A stretch of 64,000 nucleotides of DNA from Nemertoderma westbladi. Its lineage: Eukaryota > Xenacoelomorpha > Nemertodermatida > Nemertodermatidae. The notes beneath the pieces are model-generated. The model was given only the letters and a program-made list of their open reading frames with translations, was not told the origin of the DNA and searched no databases. Position numbers and translations under genes: made by a program. The DNA lies in the NCBI GenBank assembly GCA_032718475.1, contig JAUCBJ010006059.1, forward strand, positions 1-64,000, written 5' to 3'. This document shows, in pieces, positions 48,239 through 59,025 of the stretch; within the stretch, counting starts at the first letter, position 1, and each line of letters begins with the position of its first letter.

Positions 48239-49880
48239 CAGGCGGGAAGGGTTTAACCAGTACAGACGGGAGGATTCAACCAGTACAGTTGGGAGGGTTC
48301 AACCAGTACAAACGGGAGGGTTCAACCAGTACAGGCGGGAGGGTTCAAACAGTACAGACGGGAGGGTTCAACCAGTACAGACGGGGGGGTTCAACCAGTA
48401 CAGTTGGGAGGGTTCAACCAGTACAAACGGGAGGGTTCAACCAGTACAGGCGGGAGGGTTCAAACAGTACAGACGGGAGGGTTCAACCAGTACAGACGGG
48501 GGGGTTCAACCAGTACAGTTGGGAGGGTTCAACCAGTACAGTCGGGAGGGTTCAACCAGTACAGTCGGGAGGGTTCAACCGGTATAGACGGGAGGGTTAA
48601 ACCAATACAGACGGGAGGGTTCAACCAGTACAGTCGGGAGGGTTCAACCAGTACAGTTGGGAGGGTTCAACCGGTACAAACGGGAGGGTTCAACCAGTAC
48701 AGGCGGGAGGGTTCAACCAGTACAGTTGGGAGGGTTCAACCAGTACAGTCGGGAGGGTTCAACCAGTACAGTCGGGAGGGTTCAACCAGTACAGTTGGGA
48801 GGGTTCAACCGGTACAGTTGGGAGGGTTCAACCGGTACAAACGGGAGGGTTCAACCAGTACAGACGGGGGGGTTCAACCAGTACAGTTGGGAGGGTTCAA
48901 CCAGTACAGTCGGGAGGGTTCAACCAGTACAGTTGGGAGGGTTCAACCAGTACAGTCGGGAGGGTTCAACCAGTACAGTCGGGAGGGTTCAACCGGTATA
49001 GACGGGAGGGTTAAACCAATACAGACGGGAGGGTTCAACCAGTACAGTCGGGAGGGTTCAACCAGTACAGTTGGGAGGGTTCAACCAGTACAGTTGGGAG
49101 GGTTCAACCAGTACAGTCGGGAGGGTTCAACCGGTATAGACGGGAGGGTTAAACCAATACAGACGGGAGGGTTCAACCAGTACAGTCGGGAGGGTTCAAC
49201 CAGTACAGTTGGGAGGGTTCAACCGGTACAAACGGGAGGGTTCAACCAGTACAGACGGGGGGGTTCAACCAGTACAGTTGGGAGGGTTCAACCAGTACAG
49301 TCGGGAGGGTTCAACCAGTACAGTTGGGAGGGTTCAACCAGTACAGTCGGGAGGGTTCAACCAGTACAGTCGGGAGGGTTCAACCGGTATAGACGGGAGG
49401 GTTAAACCAATACAGACGGGAGGGTTCAACCAGTACAGTCGGGAGGGTTCAACCAGTACAGTTGGGAGGGTTCAACCAGTACAGTTGGGAGGGTTCAACC
49501 AGTACAGTCGGGAGGGTTCAACCGGTATAGACGGGAGGGTTAAACCAATACAGACGGGAGGGTTCAACCAGTACAGTCGGGAGGGTTCAACCAGTACAGT
49601 TGGGAGGGTTCAACCAGTACAGTTGGGAGGGTTCAACCAGTACAGTCGGGAGGGTTCAACCAGTACAGTCGGGAGGGTTCAACCGGTATAGACGGGAGGG
49701 TTAAACCAATACAGACGGGAGGGTTCAACCAGTACAGTCGGGAGGGTTCAACCAGTACAGTTGGGAGGGTTCAACCAGTACAGTTGGGAGGGTTCAACCA
49801 GTACAGTTGGGAGGGTTCAACCAGTACAGTCGGGAGGGTTTAACCGGTATAGACGGGAGGGTTAAACCAATACAGACGGC
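48239..49880 (+). repeat. 23-bp minisatellite, about 71 copies
   Basis: The unit is 'gttcaaccagtacagtcggg' plus 'agg', with variants ttgggagg, aaacggga, gacgggggg and an 'aaccggtatagacgggaggg' / 'ttaaaccaatacagacggg' pair that recurs as a block. Because 23 is not a multiple of 3 and the unit has almost no stops, long frames are open (up to 333 codons), but these are a by-product. It lies inside KChIP intron 2. Confidence 0.97.
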
Positions 49881-50337
49881 TGTTGTTCTGCTATGAACCG
49901 GTTTTCTAGAACTGATTATTACGAACGATTTTCCAGTTCAGCACGGTGCTTACAAGTTTATTTATCAATATTCCACATATTTTCTAAATTGTGAAGTAGC
50001 ATCTGCTTCTATCTGTCTTCAACGCATAGGCTGAAACGAATAGGTAAGAAAATATGTTCTAATATCCGTTCTTATCCCCATCAGGAAATGAGACTGAGAA
50101 AATGTCAGATGCAGTTGACAGTCAGCCTGTTGTTTTAATATTAAATGAAACTTTATCGGAATGTTTCCATAATAGTTTTCTAAATTGTTACCATGGATTG
50201 GATAAGAGTTCACTACAGAGTATGCGGATGGAAGGGGTTGGAAGTTATAGGTCGGATGCATGCGAGATGGCATGGGCGCAGGACGAAATGAGGAGCGATC
50301 GCCATGTGCAGGTGTACAAGACTGAGATAACTCCCTC

Positions 50338-50690
50338 TTGAAATGACTCCCCAGTCATCTCAGCCTTAGGCTGAGAACACTCCCCAGTTATATCAGCCTA
50401 GGCTGCGAACACTCCCCTTAGGCTAAGATGACTCCCATTAGGCTGAGTTGACTCCCCTAATTGAGTTATAATTCATATCCGTACCTGTGTTATCTTCGTA
50501 TTTTGCAAAAATAAAACTGTAACCTATGTTATTGAGATTTCGTTTATTGTTTTGGTTAGAAAAGCCCGCCACTGTAACCTGCTCCTTTCCGTTAATTAAG
50601 AAATCCAGGGAGATAACTGGTGAGAGTTCTCAGCCTAGGCTGAGAAGACTGGGGATTCATATTTGGTGGGGAGTTTTCTCAGCCTGTTAC
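50338..50690. repeat. Inverted 'cagcctaggctga' repeats around a dispersed repeat end
   Basis: 'ctccccagtcatctcagcct' (50350) and 'ctcagcctaggctgagaaga' (50631) are an inverted pair with several internal 'actcccc...aggctga' repeats. Between them lies a copy of the 3897-4145 repeat. A related patch is at 42890-43060. Probably the remains of a small inverted-repeat element. Confidence 0.55.
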
Positions 50691-52049
50691 ACCGGTCTTT
50701 ATCCATGATTATTTACTGTGATTACTCTCAAGGGAAATCTATTTTTATAAAAGTTGATATTATTTGGGGAACCACCGATACTCCGTCGCCTTGTGAGTGA
50801 ATTTAATGGCCTTAGGTTTATGTTGACAGTTGTGCAGTTGGAGTTGATTGTCGTCGCAGTTGGGGCTACCGGTAGAACAAGGAAACGAAACGAAACTAAA
50901 ATATTTTTAATTTCGTTTCGTCAATTTCGTTTCGTTCATTGGAACCCATAATCCGGGATAAACCGAGATGGTTGATTACTAGTCGTGCTGCTGTACTTCT
51001 TTCTACTGGTAAAGTGCGAAAGTTAAAACGATTGTTATTTAAGTGCGAAAGATAAAGAGATTAGCTAATGCGAAGTAATTGAGCATAATGCTAATCAGTA
51101 AAGTAATTACTTTAGGTTTCACAATAAACATTAACTTCTATTTCAATATAGAAGAAATTCAATAAATATTTTCCAATTGGGAACTAAAAATACAGCGGTA
51201 TCACAGCCGTACCTCCAGTTGTCGACAACAATACAATCAATATAACCTGGTAAATTCGAATAATCCGTCATTTACAATTCGCCAGAATTCATGCGGAGTA
51301 GTATTAATATAACGACGGCTTCATGTTTGCTATGCGATTCCCTCTCAACCTAGAACAATCGCTATGCCCATTAGCAATCAATCCATGAGGACTCAAATCT
51401 AATTTACTTTGCATCCGAGGCTGCCGTATAGCTAACATTACCGATGCTAATGCTAGTTATACTGTATTATGCGTGATAGCCCGAACGCATTCAATTTTAC
51501 TGGCCTTTGGGCATTACTAATGCGAACTCGCTCATCTGCCATTCATTCATTTCTCCAAATGAAATTAGTATCGTCCGCAGGGCTATTTTACAGTAGATAG
51601 ATATTTGGCCGTATTGACGTAGATTACTCGCCTCTCACCTCCTACATTCGGCATAATATAATATTTATTTTCCTTTTTGGTGATTAGATGTGTGGGTGAT
51701 CCTTCGATAAGGAACTCTAATGTAAAGTTATTTTCTATTCTGACTAATTGTCACTAGTTCCTATGTATCCGTTCGGTCGAAGGTTCGAAAGTGGCGCTGC
51801 TTCGTCCCGTAATAAATTAAACCAACTATTATAGATCCGTAGTGTGCTTCCTGTGTTTGTTTCTCATCTTTGCTTACGCTGTTGCAACCAAACCCCCAGA
51901 CCTTCGATCTACCCCTTGAACCTGTACAGAGTATGGGTCCGAGAATGGGACGAAGGTCCGAAGGTGGCCGTCTGGGTCGTTTTTTTTTACTGTAATTTAT
52001 AGAAGACAAAGTTTGTTAGAGCCACAAGCAACAAACATTAGTTATTTAT

Positions 52050-52155
52050 CATCCCATGGCGAAGGTCCGAATGACCAGGACGAAGGTCTGAATGACCAGG
52101 ACGAAGGTCCGAATGACCAGGCAAAGGTCCGAATGACCAGGACGAAGGTCCGAAT
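52050..52155 (+). repeat. Short tandem repeat, about 20 bp x 5
   Basis: 'gaccaggacgaaggtccgaa' with small changes, five copies. Similar 'cgaaggtccgaaggtggc' occurs singly at 51950-51970. Confidence 0.85.
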
Positions 52156-52639
52156 TATGTAGAAATCTTTCTCACACCGTTATGTGAATTATAACTCATG
52201 CGAACATGATTTATGAAACTCTCTTATTGGCAAACGTATTTAACGAAATTTATACTGAGCAACCTGTTTACATTTACACTGCTTGGATAAGCCTTCATAC
52301 AAAGAAGAGCATAGAGCAAGGATGGCCTGTTTGCGATATTCTTGTTTAAATCGATATTTTTCACCGTACTTTCTCCAAATAAACAGTTATCTAAAACAGC
52401 GCCAAATATTTAACTCATTCTATCTTATGACCTTGGTAATAAATTTAATGGTGTAGGCCTTAGGACAATAGCTTAACATTAGGGGACGTCCACAAATCAC
52501 GTAACGCAAAGTTGGCCAATTTTTCACCCAAAAACTTTCCAACCCTCCACCCCCCTTACAGTTTATTTTACTACAGCGTAGATTTCGTTCGATGCGATAC
52601 CTTATACAGGAATCGCCCCGCGTAGACGAGGAATCTATC

Positions 52640-52660
52640 CCCCCCCCCCCCCCCCCCCCG
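52640..52660 (+). repeat. Poly-C tract
   Basis: A run of about 20 C residues in intron 2. Confidence 0.9.
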
Positions 52661-53241
52661 TGCAGCGCCACGCTATGGATGGTATCGAACTGAAATAACT
52701 TTTTCTCTTAAATCGATACCCGCCTCGATCTTTTTCAGTGATACAATCTAAACTAGCAGTGGAAGAGGAAGATTACCTCAACAAGTGTCAAACTATATTG
52801 TTTAAATTGGATACATATCGGTATTGTTGCTTCAAATATTCAGGAACTCATATCTAAATAATCTTTCAAATACTAAGACATTCACGCATTCCAAAATCGA
52901 CTGAACGAATTAATATTTTAAACTAAGAATAGGTTTCATAAGCATAATACATATATTCCCCATCTGCAGTCAGACAAATTTTATCCAAAACTTCAATTAC
53001 TCTGTCCAAACTTTAGGCCTATTGATGATTTTTACGCCAATATCGAATTCTACGGTAATCCGTAATCGACTATTATAAATAAGATGGTATACGTCCTGTT
53101 TTGAAAATAATTTATTATAGTCACATTATTTATAAAGCGCCTTAGAGTACATTATTTAGTAGATTTGACGCTCTAAGTGCAATTTTGTTAGTATTATATT
53201 GTTATCTTTCAAACTTTGGGTTTATAAATATTATTTTGCAG

Positions 53242-53388
53242 GGGTTTTTGACTTTCGACGAATTTATTTTGGCGCTTTCCACATTAGCAAGGGGGACAAT
53301 TCCGGAGAAACTAAAATGGACATTCCAACTTTATGATCAGGATGGGGACGGATATATTTCCAAAAATGATGTTACAGATGTTACTCAG
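53242..53388 (+). CDS. KCNIP: KChIP/neuronal calcium sensor-like protein, exon 3 (shortest form)
   Basis: Codes for residues 151-199: the rest of EF-hand 2 (GFLTFDEF), 'LARGTIPEKLKWTFQLYD', the EF-hand 3 loop 'DQDGDGYISKND' (182-193) and its exit helix 'VTDVTQ'. EF-3 has acidic ligands at loop positions 1, 3 and 5 and Gly at 6, but ends in Asp rather than Glu at position 12, a change often linked with weaker or Mg2+-type binding. Acceptor ttttgcag at 53241, phase 0. The donor placed here (cag|gtgagt at 53388/53389) is the first of 29 tandem copies. Joining it to exon 4 gives 'DVTDVTQ-AMYNMLGK', which aligns with the family without a gap, so this is the ancestral boundary. Longer exon 3 forms are possible. 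Confidence 0.85.
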
Positions 53389-54255
53389 GTGAGTTGGGAT
53401 GTTACAGATGTTACTCAGGTGAGTTGGGATGTTAAAGATGTTACTCAGGCGAGTTGGGATGTTAAAGATGTTACTCAGGTAGGTTGGGATGTTACAGATG
53501 TTACTCAGGTGAGTTGGGATGTTACAGATGTTACTCAGGTGAGTTGGGATGTTAAAGATGTTACTCAGGTAGTTTGGGATGGTACAGATGTTACTCAGGT
53601 GAGTTGGGATGTTACAGATGTTACTCAGGTGAGTTGGGATGTTACAGATGTTACTCAGGTGAGTTGGGATGTTACAGATGTTACTCAGGTGAGTTGGGAT
53701 GTTAAAGATGTTACTCAGGTAGTTTGGGATGGTACAGATGTTACTCAGGTGAGTTGGGATGTTACAGATGTTACTCAGGTGAGTTGGGATGTTACAGATG
53801 TTAGACAGGTAGGTTGGGATGGTACAGATGTTACTCAGGTGAGTTGGGATGGTACATATGTTACTCAGGTGAGTTGGGACGTTACAGATGTTACTCAGGT
53901 GAGTTGGGATGTTACAGATGTTACTCAGGTGAGTTGGGATGTTACAGATGTTACTCAGGTGAGTTGGGATGTTAAAGATGTTACTCAGGTAGTTTGGGAT
54001 GGTACAGATGTTACTCAGGTGAGTTGGGATGTTACAGATGTTACTCAGGTGAGTTGGGATGTTACAGATGTTAGACAGGTAGGTTGGGATGGTACAGATG
54101 TTACTCAGGTGAGTTGGGATGGTACAGATGTTACTCAGGTGAGTTGGGATGTTACTGATGTTACTCAGGTGAGTTGGGATGTTACAGATGTTACTCAGGT
54201 GAGTTGGGATGGTACAGATGTTACTCAGGTGAGTTGGGATGGTACAGATGTTACT
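53371..54255 (+). repeat. 30-bp minisatellite duplicating the exon 3 splice donor
   Basis: There are 29 full 30-bp units plus 15 bp. The first unit spans the last 18 bases of exon 3 and the first 12 of intron 3, so each unit carries a donor after CAG (or ACAG). The donors are GTGAGT 22 times, GTAGGT three times (53479, 53809, 54079), GTAGTT three times (53569, 53719, 53989) and GCGAGT once (53449). Thirty bases are ten codons, and every unit reads V(S/G/V)WD(V/G)(T/K)DVTQ-like residues in the exon frame with no stop. Frame and phase stay constant, so splicing from any unit to 56327 keeps the protein in frame. A 9-unit (270-bp) block is duplicated within the array (53701-53850 and 53971-54120). 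Unspliced, the frame stops at 54424-54426. Confidence 0.97.
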
Positions 54256-56326
54256 GCCACATCCCTCGGCGACGCTCACACGTTGCGATCTGGATGCTCT
54301 GGTCGCCTACCGCATCATGTCGGCCATTGCGGTTCATTATCGCCGAAACCTCTCCTTGCATCCTCTGGGCCGGGTAATGACCCCAGGAACGGAACTGTAA
54401 TTCAACCCATTATCCAATTACCGTAATGATTCGCAGTTGCATTCGATTTACTGATGTACAGTACATGCTTATTTCATCAGTAGATTTTAGATATGATAAC
54501 TTTTGAAGTTGTCGTGAAATAAATAAAAATTAGTTCACCGTGCTCTTTTTGCTCGAAATCCGTCAAACAATTTTTTTTAATGTATAAAAATAATCATTGG
54601 TCCCCTTAAATCTTTTTGTAAAAAAAAATGGCTCGTGAGGACTCGGGAATTGTAGGCCTACAATAAAAAGCTAATAAGTAGAACATTTTGAATAAGTCAA
54701 TATTGGTGTACTTAAAGTTATCAACGCTGTTTGGTTGATTACTGTATTATCGATATTGGTCAGCCTTACATTAAAATTAAAAGTCATGATTCGATTTAAT
54801 AACAATTTATATACAATACAAACTCCTTAGCCGCCCTCTCCACTTTGTTAAGTAGAAGTTGCGCATCTGTTAGCGTATTAGAGGAACTGGTATACGTATG
54901 GTCCGTATTAGAGAGCAGGGCGATGTCATCCCCAAAGTCGGTGTCTGTAACTGTATAAGCAAATACGCCGTTGCTTCTACAATCTTGTAGATATCTACAG
55001 GTACAGTAGTACCGGTACAGTAAGTAGGCCTACCACATTACTGTCGCAGTGGTTTCAGTATCGGCTGACTCGGGAACCATCAACATACTTTTTTTATATC
55101 TTTTTTTCGATGTTGACTTTGAATTATTGCTTACAAATTCAATAAAATATTATTTCCATTCAGTTTGTCAGTTTTAAAATAAGAAATACAATTTCTCAAA
55201 TTGATATTTTATAAATCGTAATTTGTGAATCAAATTTATACTGAGCAATGTTCCTATAATCAAAACTGCCCAATCAGAGAGCAAGACTTGTGATAGCATG
55301 ATTTTTACATTCTAGAATTTCAAAGGGCGGTTTACAATTATTATAAACAAAGGACAGACCCCAGGTATGTCAGTTGCAAATGATAATAGTAAATAGCAGC
55401 CCAATTTCTACCTGGCGGTTATAATTGTAAATTATCGTTATACCTGTCACCGGCATGGCACCAGTATCATGTCTAAAACCAAGACCATCGTAATACAAGG
55501 CCGGATCACTACATTATAGAATACCTATCTATCAGCTGATATAAGAAGTCATACTTTTTGCTTTTGGCATATTATTATTGACGTAGATAAATTACCATTA
55601 TTTGAAAGTTGCGTCATTCGAGCTGACGAAAATAAATGTAATCATATAATATATCAAATTGAAGAAGAAAGGCAGGGCATTACGATGCTTTGTGTCACGT
55701 TTGTTTGTTGGGCTTGCAATTGCATAATATCCGTTTAATTATTACTAAATATTTCACCTATTTTGCCGTGTTTTATTTAAAAAAACGTAGATAGATGTAG
55801 ATCGGGAAACTGATTATACTGTGCAAATTTCTTCAAATTCTTCGAATAACAACAACAAGTGAAAAATAATAAATAAGTATTGATCAGCTGATCGAGGGGG
55901 TGAGCACTGAGCACTGAGCAGGCCTTGTATTACGATGGCCTTGATCTAACCAACTAAATTAGCATTTAAGAAGTGAAATATTTCCAAAATTATTAGTACA
56001 CGAGTGGGAAGCGTGGGATTCGTGCATCAGAAGCTGCAAACCATCTTATCGAACAATTATAATTATACTATGGCTAGTTATATTGGCTTCCGGCAGTTAT
56101 ATGGCAAAGACTTTTGGAAAACGGCCATCGCCATAGTATACAGTAATTATAACGGTTCGCTGATGGGATGGCTCGCATTTCGGACTCGCCCCACAGGAAT
56201 CATTGAAAACCGGCTCATGTCCCTCATGCCCTTGTATCTTAATTCAGGTTTGATGTAGGCCTTTTAAATACATAAATGTTGGCCCTATCAGTAAATCAAA
56301 GATATATTTTTCTACAACTTTTACAG
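54256..56326 (+). other. Rest of KChIP-like intron 3
   Basis: It ends at the acceptor tacaacttttacag (56326). It contains the short MITE copy at 55497-55936. The remaining sequence has no recognised gene; an 84-codon frame at 56004-56258 has no family features and is not called. Confidence 0.75.
55497..55936. mobile_element. MITE-like inverted-repeat element, short copy
   Basis: 440 bp with perfect 16-bp ends: 'atcgtaatacaaggcc' at 55497 and 'ggccttgtattacgat' ending at 55936. It is related in reverse to 15850-16658. It has no ORF. Confidence 0.85.
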
Positions 56327-56527
56327 GCGATGTACAACATGCTCGGAAAACACACCGTTCCACCAATATACCACGATGCTATTGAAGATAACGTCCGGTT
56401 ATTATTTGATAAATTTGAAAAGGATTATTACGTTGAAAGAATAAGCGAGAAGGAATTCATAGAAGGGTGTCTGCGAGATGAAACAATTATTAATTCCATT
56501 AATACTTTCGATTCAAGGCTCTGCTAA
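56327..56527 (+). CDS. KCNIP: KChIP/neuronal calcium sensor-like protein, exon 4
   Basis: Codes for residues 200-265 and the stop: 'AMYNMLGKHTVPPIYHDAIE', 'DNVRLLFDKF', the EF-hand 4 region 'EKDYYVERISEKEF' and 'SINTFDSRLC' at the C-terminus. The position and spacing match the family's last exon. EF-4 is degenerate: the loop is one residue longer than the standard 12, the Gly at position 6 is missing, and Tyr-Tyr replaces a ligand position. With EF-1 inactive by family design and EF-2 weakened, only EF-3 looks able to bind an ion. In known KChIPs EF-3 and EF-4 are the Ca2+ sites, so this protein may be a poor Ca2+ sensor. Confidence 0.85.
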   Translation, partial: AMYNMLGKHTVPPIYHDAIEDNVRLLFDKFEKDYYVERISEKEFIEGCLRDETIINSINTFDSRLC

Positions 56528-56984
56528 TAATAATACATGTCATATTGTTAAGATTTTATATTTTCTCGAAATTCCAATATTGTGAAGTACAATTAGCATA
56601 CTCTGCACTGGCAACTGTTTGTAGATTTTTACTAAATGATTATTTTATCTGAAAAATCAAGTTATTTTCACTATATTTTGTAGAAAAATTTTGTAAGAAA
56701 GTAATACTTTCGCGCACTATTATTACTTTCTACCTTTAAAATAGTGACAGAATGTCTTTCTACCCCTATTTTAGTGGCAGAAAGTACGTCACCTTAGCTC
56801 GAGAGCACCGATGCTGTGCTATTTTAATTTACAGAGTTCGAGAACCGGTTGCAGCAGCTAATTTTCGTTAATTCGAATCTATAATATTTCAATAAAATTT
56901 GATGTGATATAATCACAGCTATGGATTTTGTAGTAAGATACGCTAAATACTGCACTTCATACCTGGGGAACCTGATGAAATGAC
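56528..56984. other. 3' flank of the KChIP-like gene
   Basis: AT-rich. It contains a degenerate tRNA-like segment at about 56795-56865 (see 7620-7675). No clear polyadenylation signal was identified. Confidence 0.5.
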
Positions 56985-57447
56985 CTGGAGAAGTGCCGAA
57001 ATGACCTTCATAAGGCTCAGAAAGAGTCCCGACTCAAACAGACTACAGCGGCCAAGAATGCAGTTAAGGCTGCATCTAGGTCCCTGAACAGGCAGTACTC
57101 TGTTAATCTACAGGAGCTAATAAACCAACAGGTTGATGCCATCAATGATGCTGACGACAGCAGGCAATCATCCCAGGCATGGGAATCGATCAACTTGCTT
57201 ACTGGGCGGAAAAGCCAACCAACCACCAAGGTTAAGGCTGAATCACCAGCCGATCGCCTCATTGGAAAGCCCACTTTGAAAAGCTCCTCAATAATGACAG
57301 GGTATTGCCTGAAAACTTTATAGAAGTAAAAGTGTCTGAGTCTGTACTCCCAGATATCCCCATTGGCGATATCTCCTTTGCAGAAGTGAAGGCTGCTGCA
57401 AAGAGCATTAAGACCAATCGTGCCAGTGGAGTAGATGGTGTTCCCCC
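56985..57447 (+). pseudogene. LINE ORF2 internal fragment upstream of creatine kinase
   Basis: Translates, with one frameshift near 57268, as 'AQKESRLKQTTAAKNAVKAA', 'LNRQYSVNLQEL', 'AWESINLLTGRKSQ', 'FIEVKVSESVLPDIPIGDIS' and 'RASGVDGVP', the linker and first RT motifs of the LINE copy at 61.5-62 kb (about 95% alike by eye). Both ends are truncated. Confidence 0.85.
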
Positions 57448-57867
57448 TAACTACCACTTGGATACTATCTGTTTAAAATTTCATGCAATCTCAATACGAT
57501 TTAAAGAAAAAAAACTTTTTTGAGAGAGAGATGGGTTGTCCTTGAAGTCCTCCAAGTCACTGAATTAGGACACTACATTCTAAGACATTGTGTTTTGTAA
57601 TGTTCAATTGTTGGATGTGAGGATATTCATGAAATTTATAACCATTTATGCAAGAAATTAATTGCAGTTACCACAACAACTGTACGTTAAACAGTCTTAC
57701 ATTATTTATAGTATAGTTATAATTTTGGACAGAGTAAATACAATAATTTTCTATTTTAAGATTTAGATAGTATCTAACGCTACAATAGTTCCAGAATTAC
57801 ACATTATCCATTTCATTATCTTTGATTATTTATAGTTATAACAAGGTACATATAGACAACCTCGACA

Positions 57868-59025
57868 ATGTCTGAGAATATAGGCATCCCAGAAGAAGGC
57901 AAGAAGCTGTTTGAGAGCTTAAAGAAAGATAAGTTTCCAGACCTATCCGGTCACAACAATTGGATGGCAAAGTGCTTAGTTGCTAAAAAGGATATTTACA
58001 CAAAGCTTTTCGACAAGAAAACTAAAAATGGATTTAGTTTTTTGGACGCGATAAAGACAGGAATATGTAACCCGGGCCACCCGTTCATAATGACAGTAGG
58101 TTGCGTCGCTGGTGACGAGGAAAGTTACACTGAATTCGCTGATCTTTTCGACCCTGTGATCGACAAACGCCACGGTGGTTACGGGAAAGACAGAAAACAC
58201 GTGACCAACCTCGACTACACGAAGCTGAAGGGCGGAGACTTGGATCCCAAATACGTGCTGTCGTCGAGAGTTCGTACGGGCCGCAGCATAAAGGGTCTGG
58301 CGCTGCCGCCGTTCACCAACAAGGAAGATCGCAAGAAAGTAGAGAAGATAATCACCGCGGCCCTGGACACGTTAGATGGGAAGTTCAAGGGGAAATACTA
58401 CTCGTTAGAAACAATGTCCGAGGCAGACCAAGATAAGCTGATAGAAGATCACTTTCTGTTTGACAAGCCAGTCTCCCCGTTGCTGACAGCTTCCAATATG
58501 GAACGCGATTGGCCATCCGCGAGAGGAATTTGGCATAACGAAGATAAAACCTTCTTAGTTTGGGTGAATGAAGAAGACCATAGCCGCGTCATATCAATGA
58601 GGAAGGATGGGAACATGAAGGAAGTGTTCAAGCTGTTCTGCGAAGGTCTCCAGAAGGTCGAGTCGTCGATAAAGAAGGCAGGGAACTCGTTTATGTGGAA
58701 CGAGCATTTGGGATTCGTGCTCACCTGCCCTAGCAATCTGGGCACCGGGCTACGGGGTGGTGTCCACGTCAAACTCCCCAAGATGTCGGCCCACAAGGAG
58801 TTCGATAATGTGTTGACCCGTCTTCGCTTGCAGAAGCGCGGCACTGGCGGCGTCGACACCAAGGCAGAAGGGGGAGTGTTCGATATATCCAACGCCGATA
58901 GGCTGGGATTCTCCGAGGTTCAGTTGGTTCAATTCGTCGTCGATGGAGTTAACCTGCTCGTCGAGATGGAGAAATGCCTGGAGGCAGGTAAAGACATCAA
59001 AAGTCTCATCCCCAAACAGAAGTAA
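57868..59025 (+). CDS. CK: Creatine kinase, cytosolic type
   Basis: A 385-residue guanidino kinase in one exon. It transfers phosphate between ATP and creatine, buffering ATP in muscle, neurons or sperm. The N-terminal domain includes '[10 protein letters not shown]'; the '[18 protein letters not shown]' segment and the '[12 protein letters not shown]' loop are creatine-kinase-type. The nucleotide-binding Arg motif '[14 protein letters not shown]' follows, then '[11 protein letters not shown]', the NEED signature 'VWVNEEDH' (Glu235 and Glu236) and '[18 protein letters not shown]' with the reactive Cys287 (Cys283 in vertebrate muscle CK). There is no mitochondrial targeting extension and no fused domains as in flagellar CK. 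Length matches the family (about 380). ATG context is cgacaATG. An acceptor-like 'tatttatag' about 30 bp upstream could mark a 5'UTR intron or trans-splice site. No coding introns, unlike most animal CK genes. Confidence 0.93.
   Translation: MSENIGIPEEGKKLFESLKKDKFPDLSGHNNWMAKCLVAKKDIYTKLFDKKTKNGFSFLDAIKTGICNPGHPFIMTVGCVAGDEESYTEFADLFDPVIDKRHGGYGKDRKHVTNLDYTKLKGGDLDPKYVLSSRVRTGRSIKGLALPPFTNKEDRKKVEKIITAALDTLDGKFKGKYYSLETMSEADQDKLIEDHFLFDKPVSPLLTASNMERDWPSARGIWHNEDKTFLVWVNEEDHSRVISMRKDGNMKEVFKLFCEGLQKVESSIKKAGNSFMWNEHLGFVLTCPSNLGTGLRGGVHVKLPKMSAHKEFDNVLTRLRLQKRGTGGVDTKAEGGVFDISNADRLGFSEVQLVQFVVDGVNLLVEMEKCLEAGKDIKSLIPKQK

Larger units (their letters stand above)
41500..53241 (+). other. KChIP-like intron 2 (11.7 kb)
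   Basis: From GTGAGT (41500) to ttttgcag (53241). It contains the dispersed repeat at 43095, the nested element at 43.7-46.2 kb, two minisatellites and several short repeats. The stretches 41.5-43.09, 47.77-48.2 and 50.7-53.24 kb hold no recognisable gene apart from what is listed separately. Confidence 0.8.

Noticed and set aside
48216-49691. Several long Gly/Gln/Ser/Thr-rich ORFs (up to 333 codons)
   Set aside because: They are frames of a 23-bp minisatellite inside an intron, open in several registers at once, with no start context or flanking coding sequence.
53311-54279. 322-codon minus-strand frame across the donor array
   Set aside because: It is open only because the 30-bp unit lacks stops on both strands; the plus strand carries exon 3 and real splice sites.
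56004-56258. 84-codon ORF in intron 3 as an extra KChIP exon
   Set aside because: It does not match the family, exons 3 and 4 join without a gap, and it lacks a convincing acceptor and donor pair.
57017-57457. 146-codon minus-strand ORF before creatine kinase
   Set aside because: It is the reverse-strand shadow of the LINE fragment, whose true coding direction here is plus.
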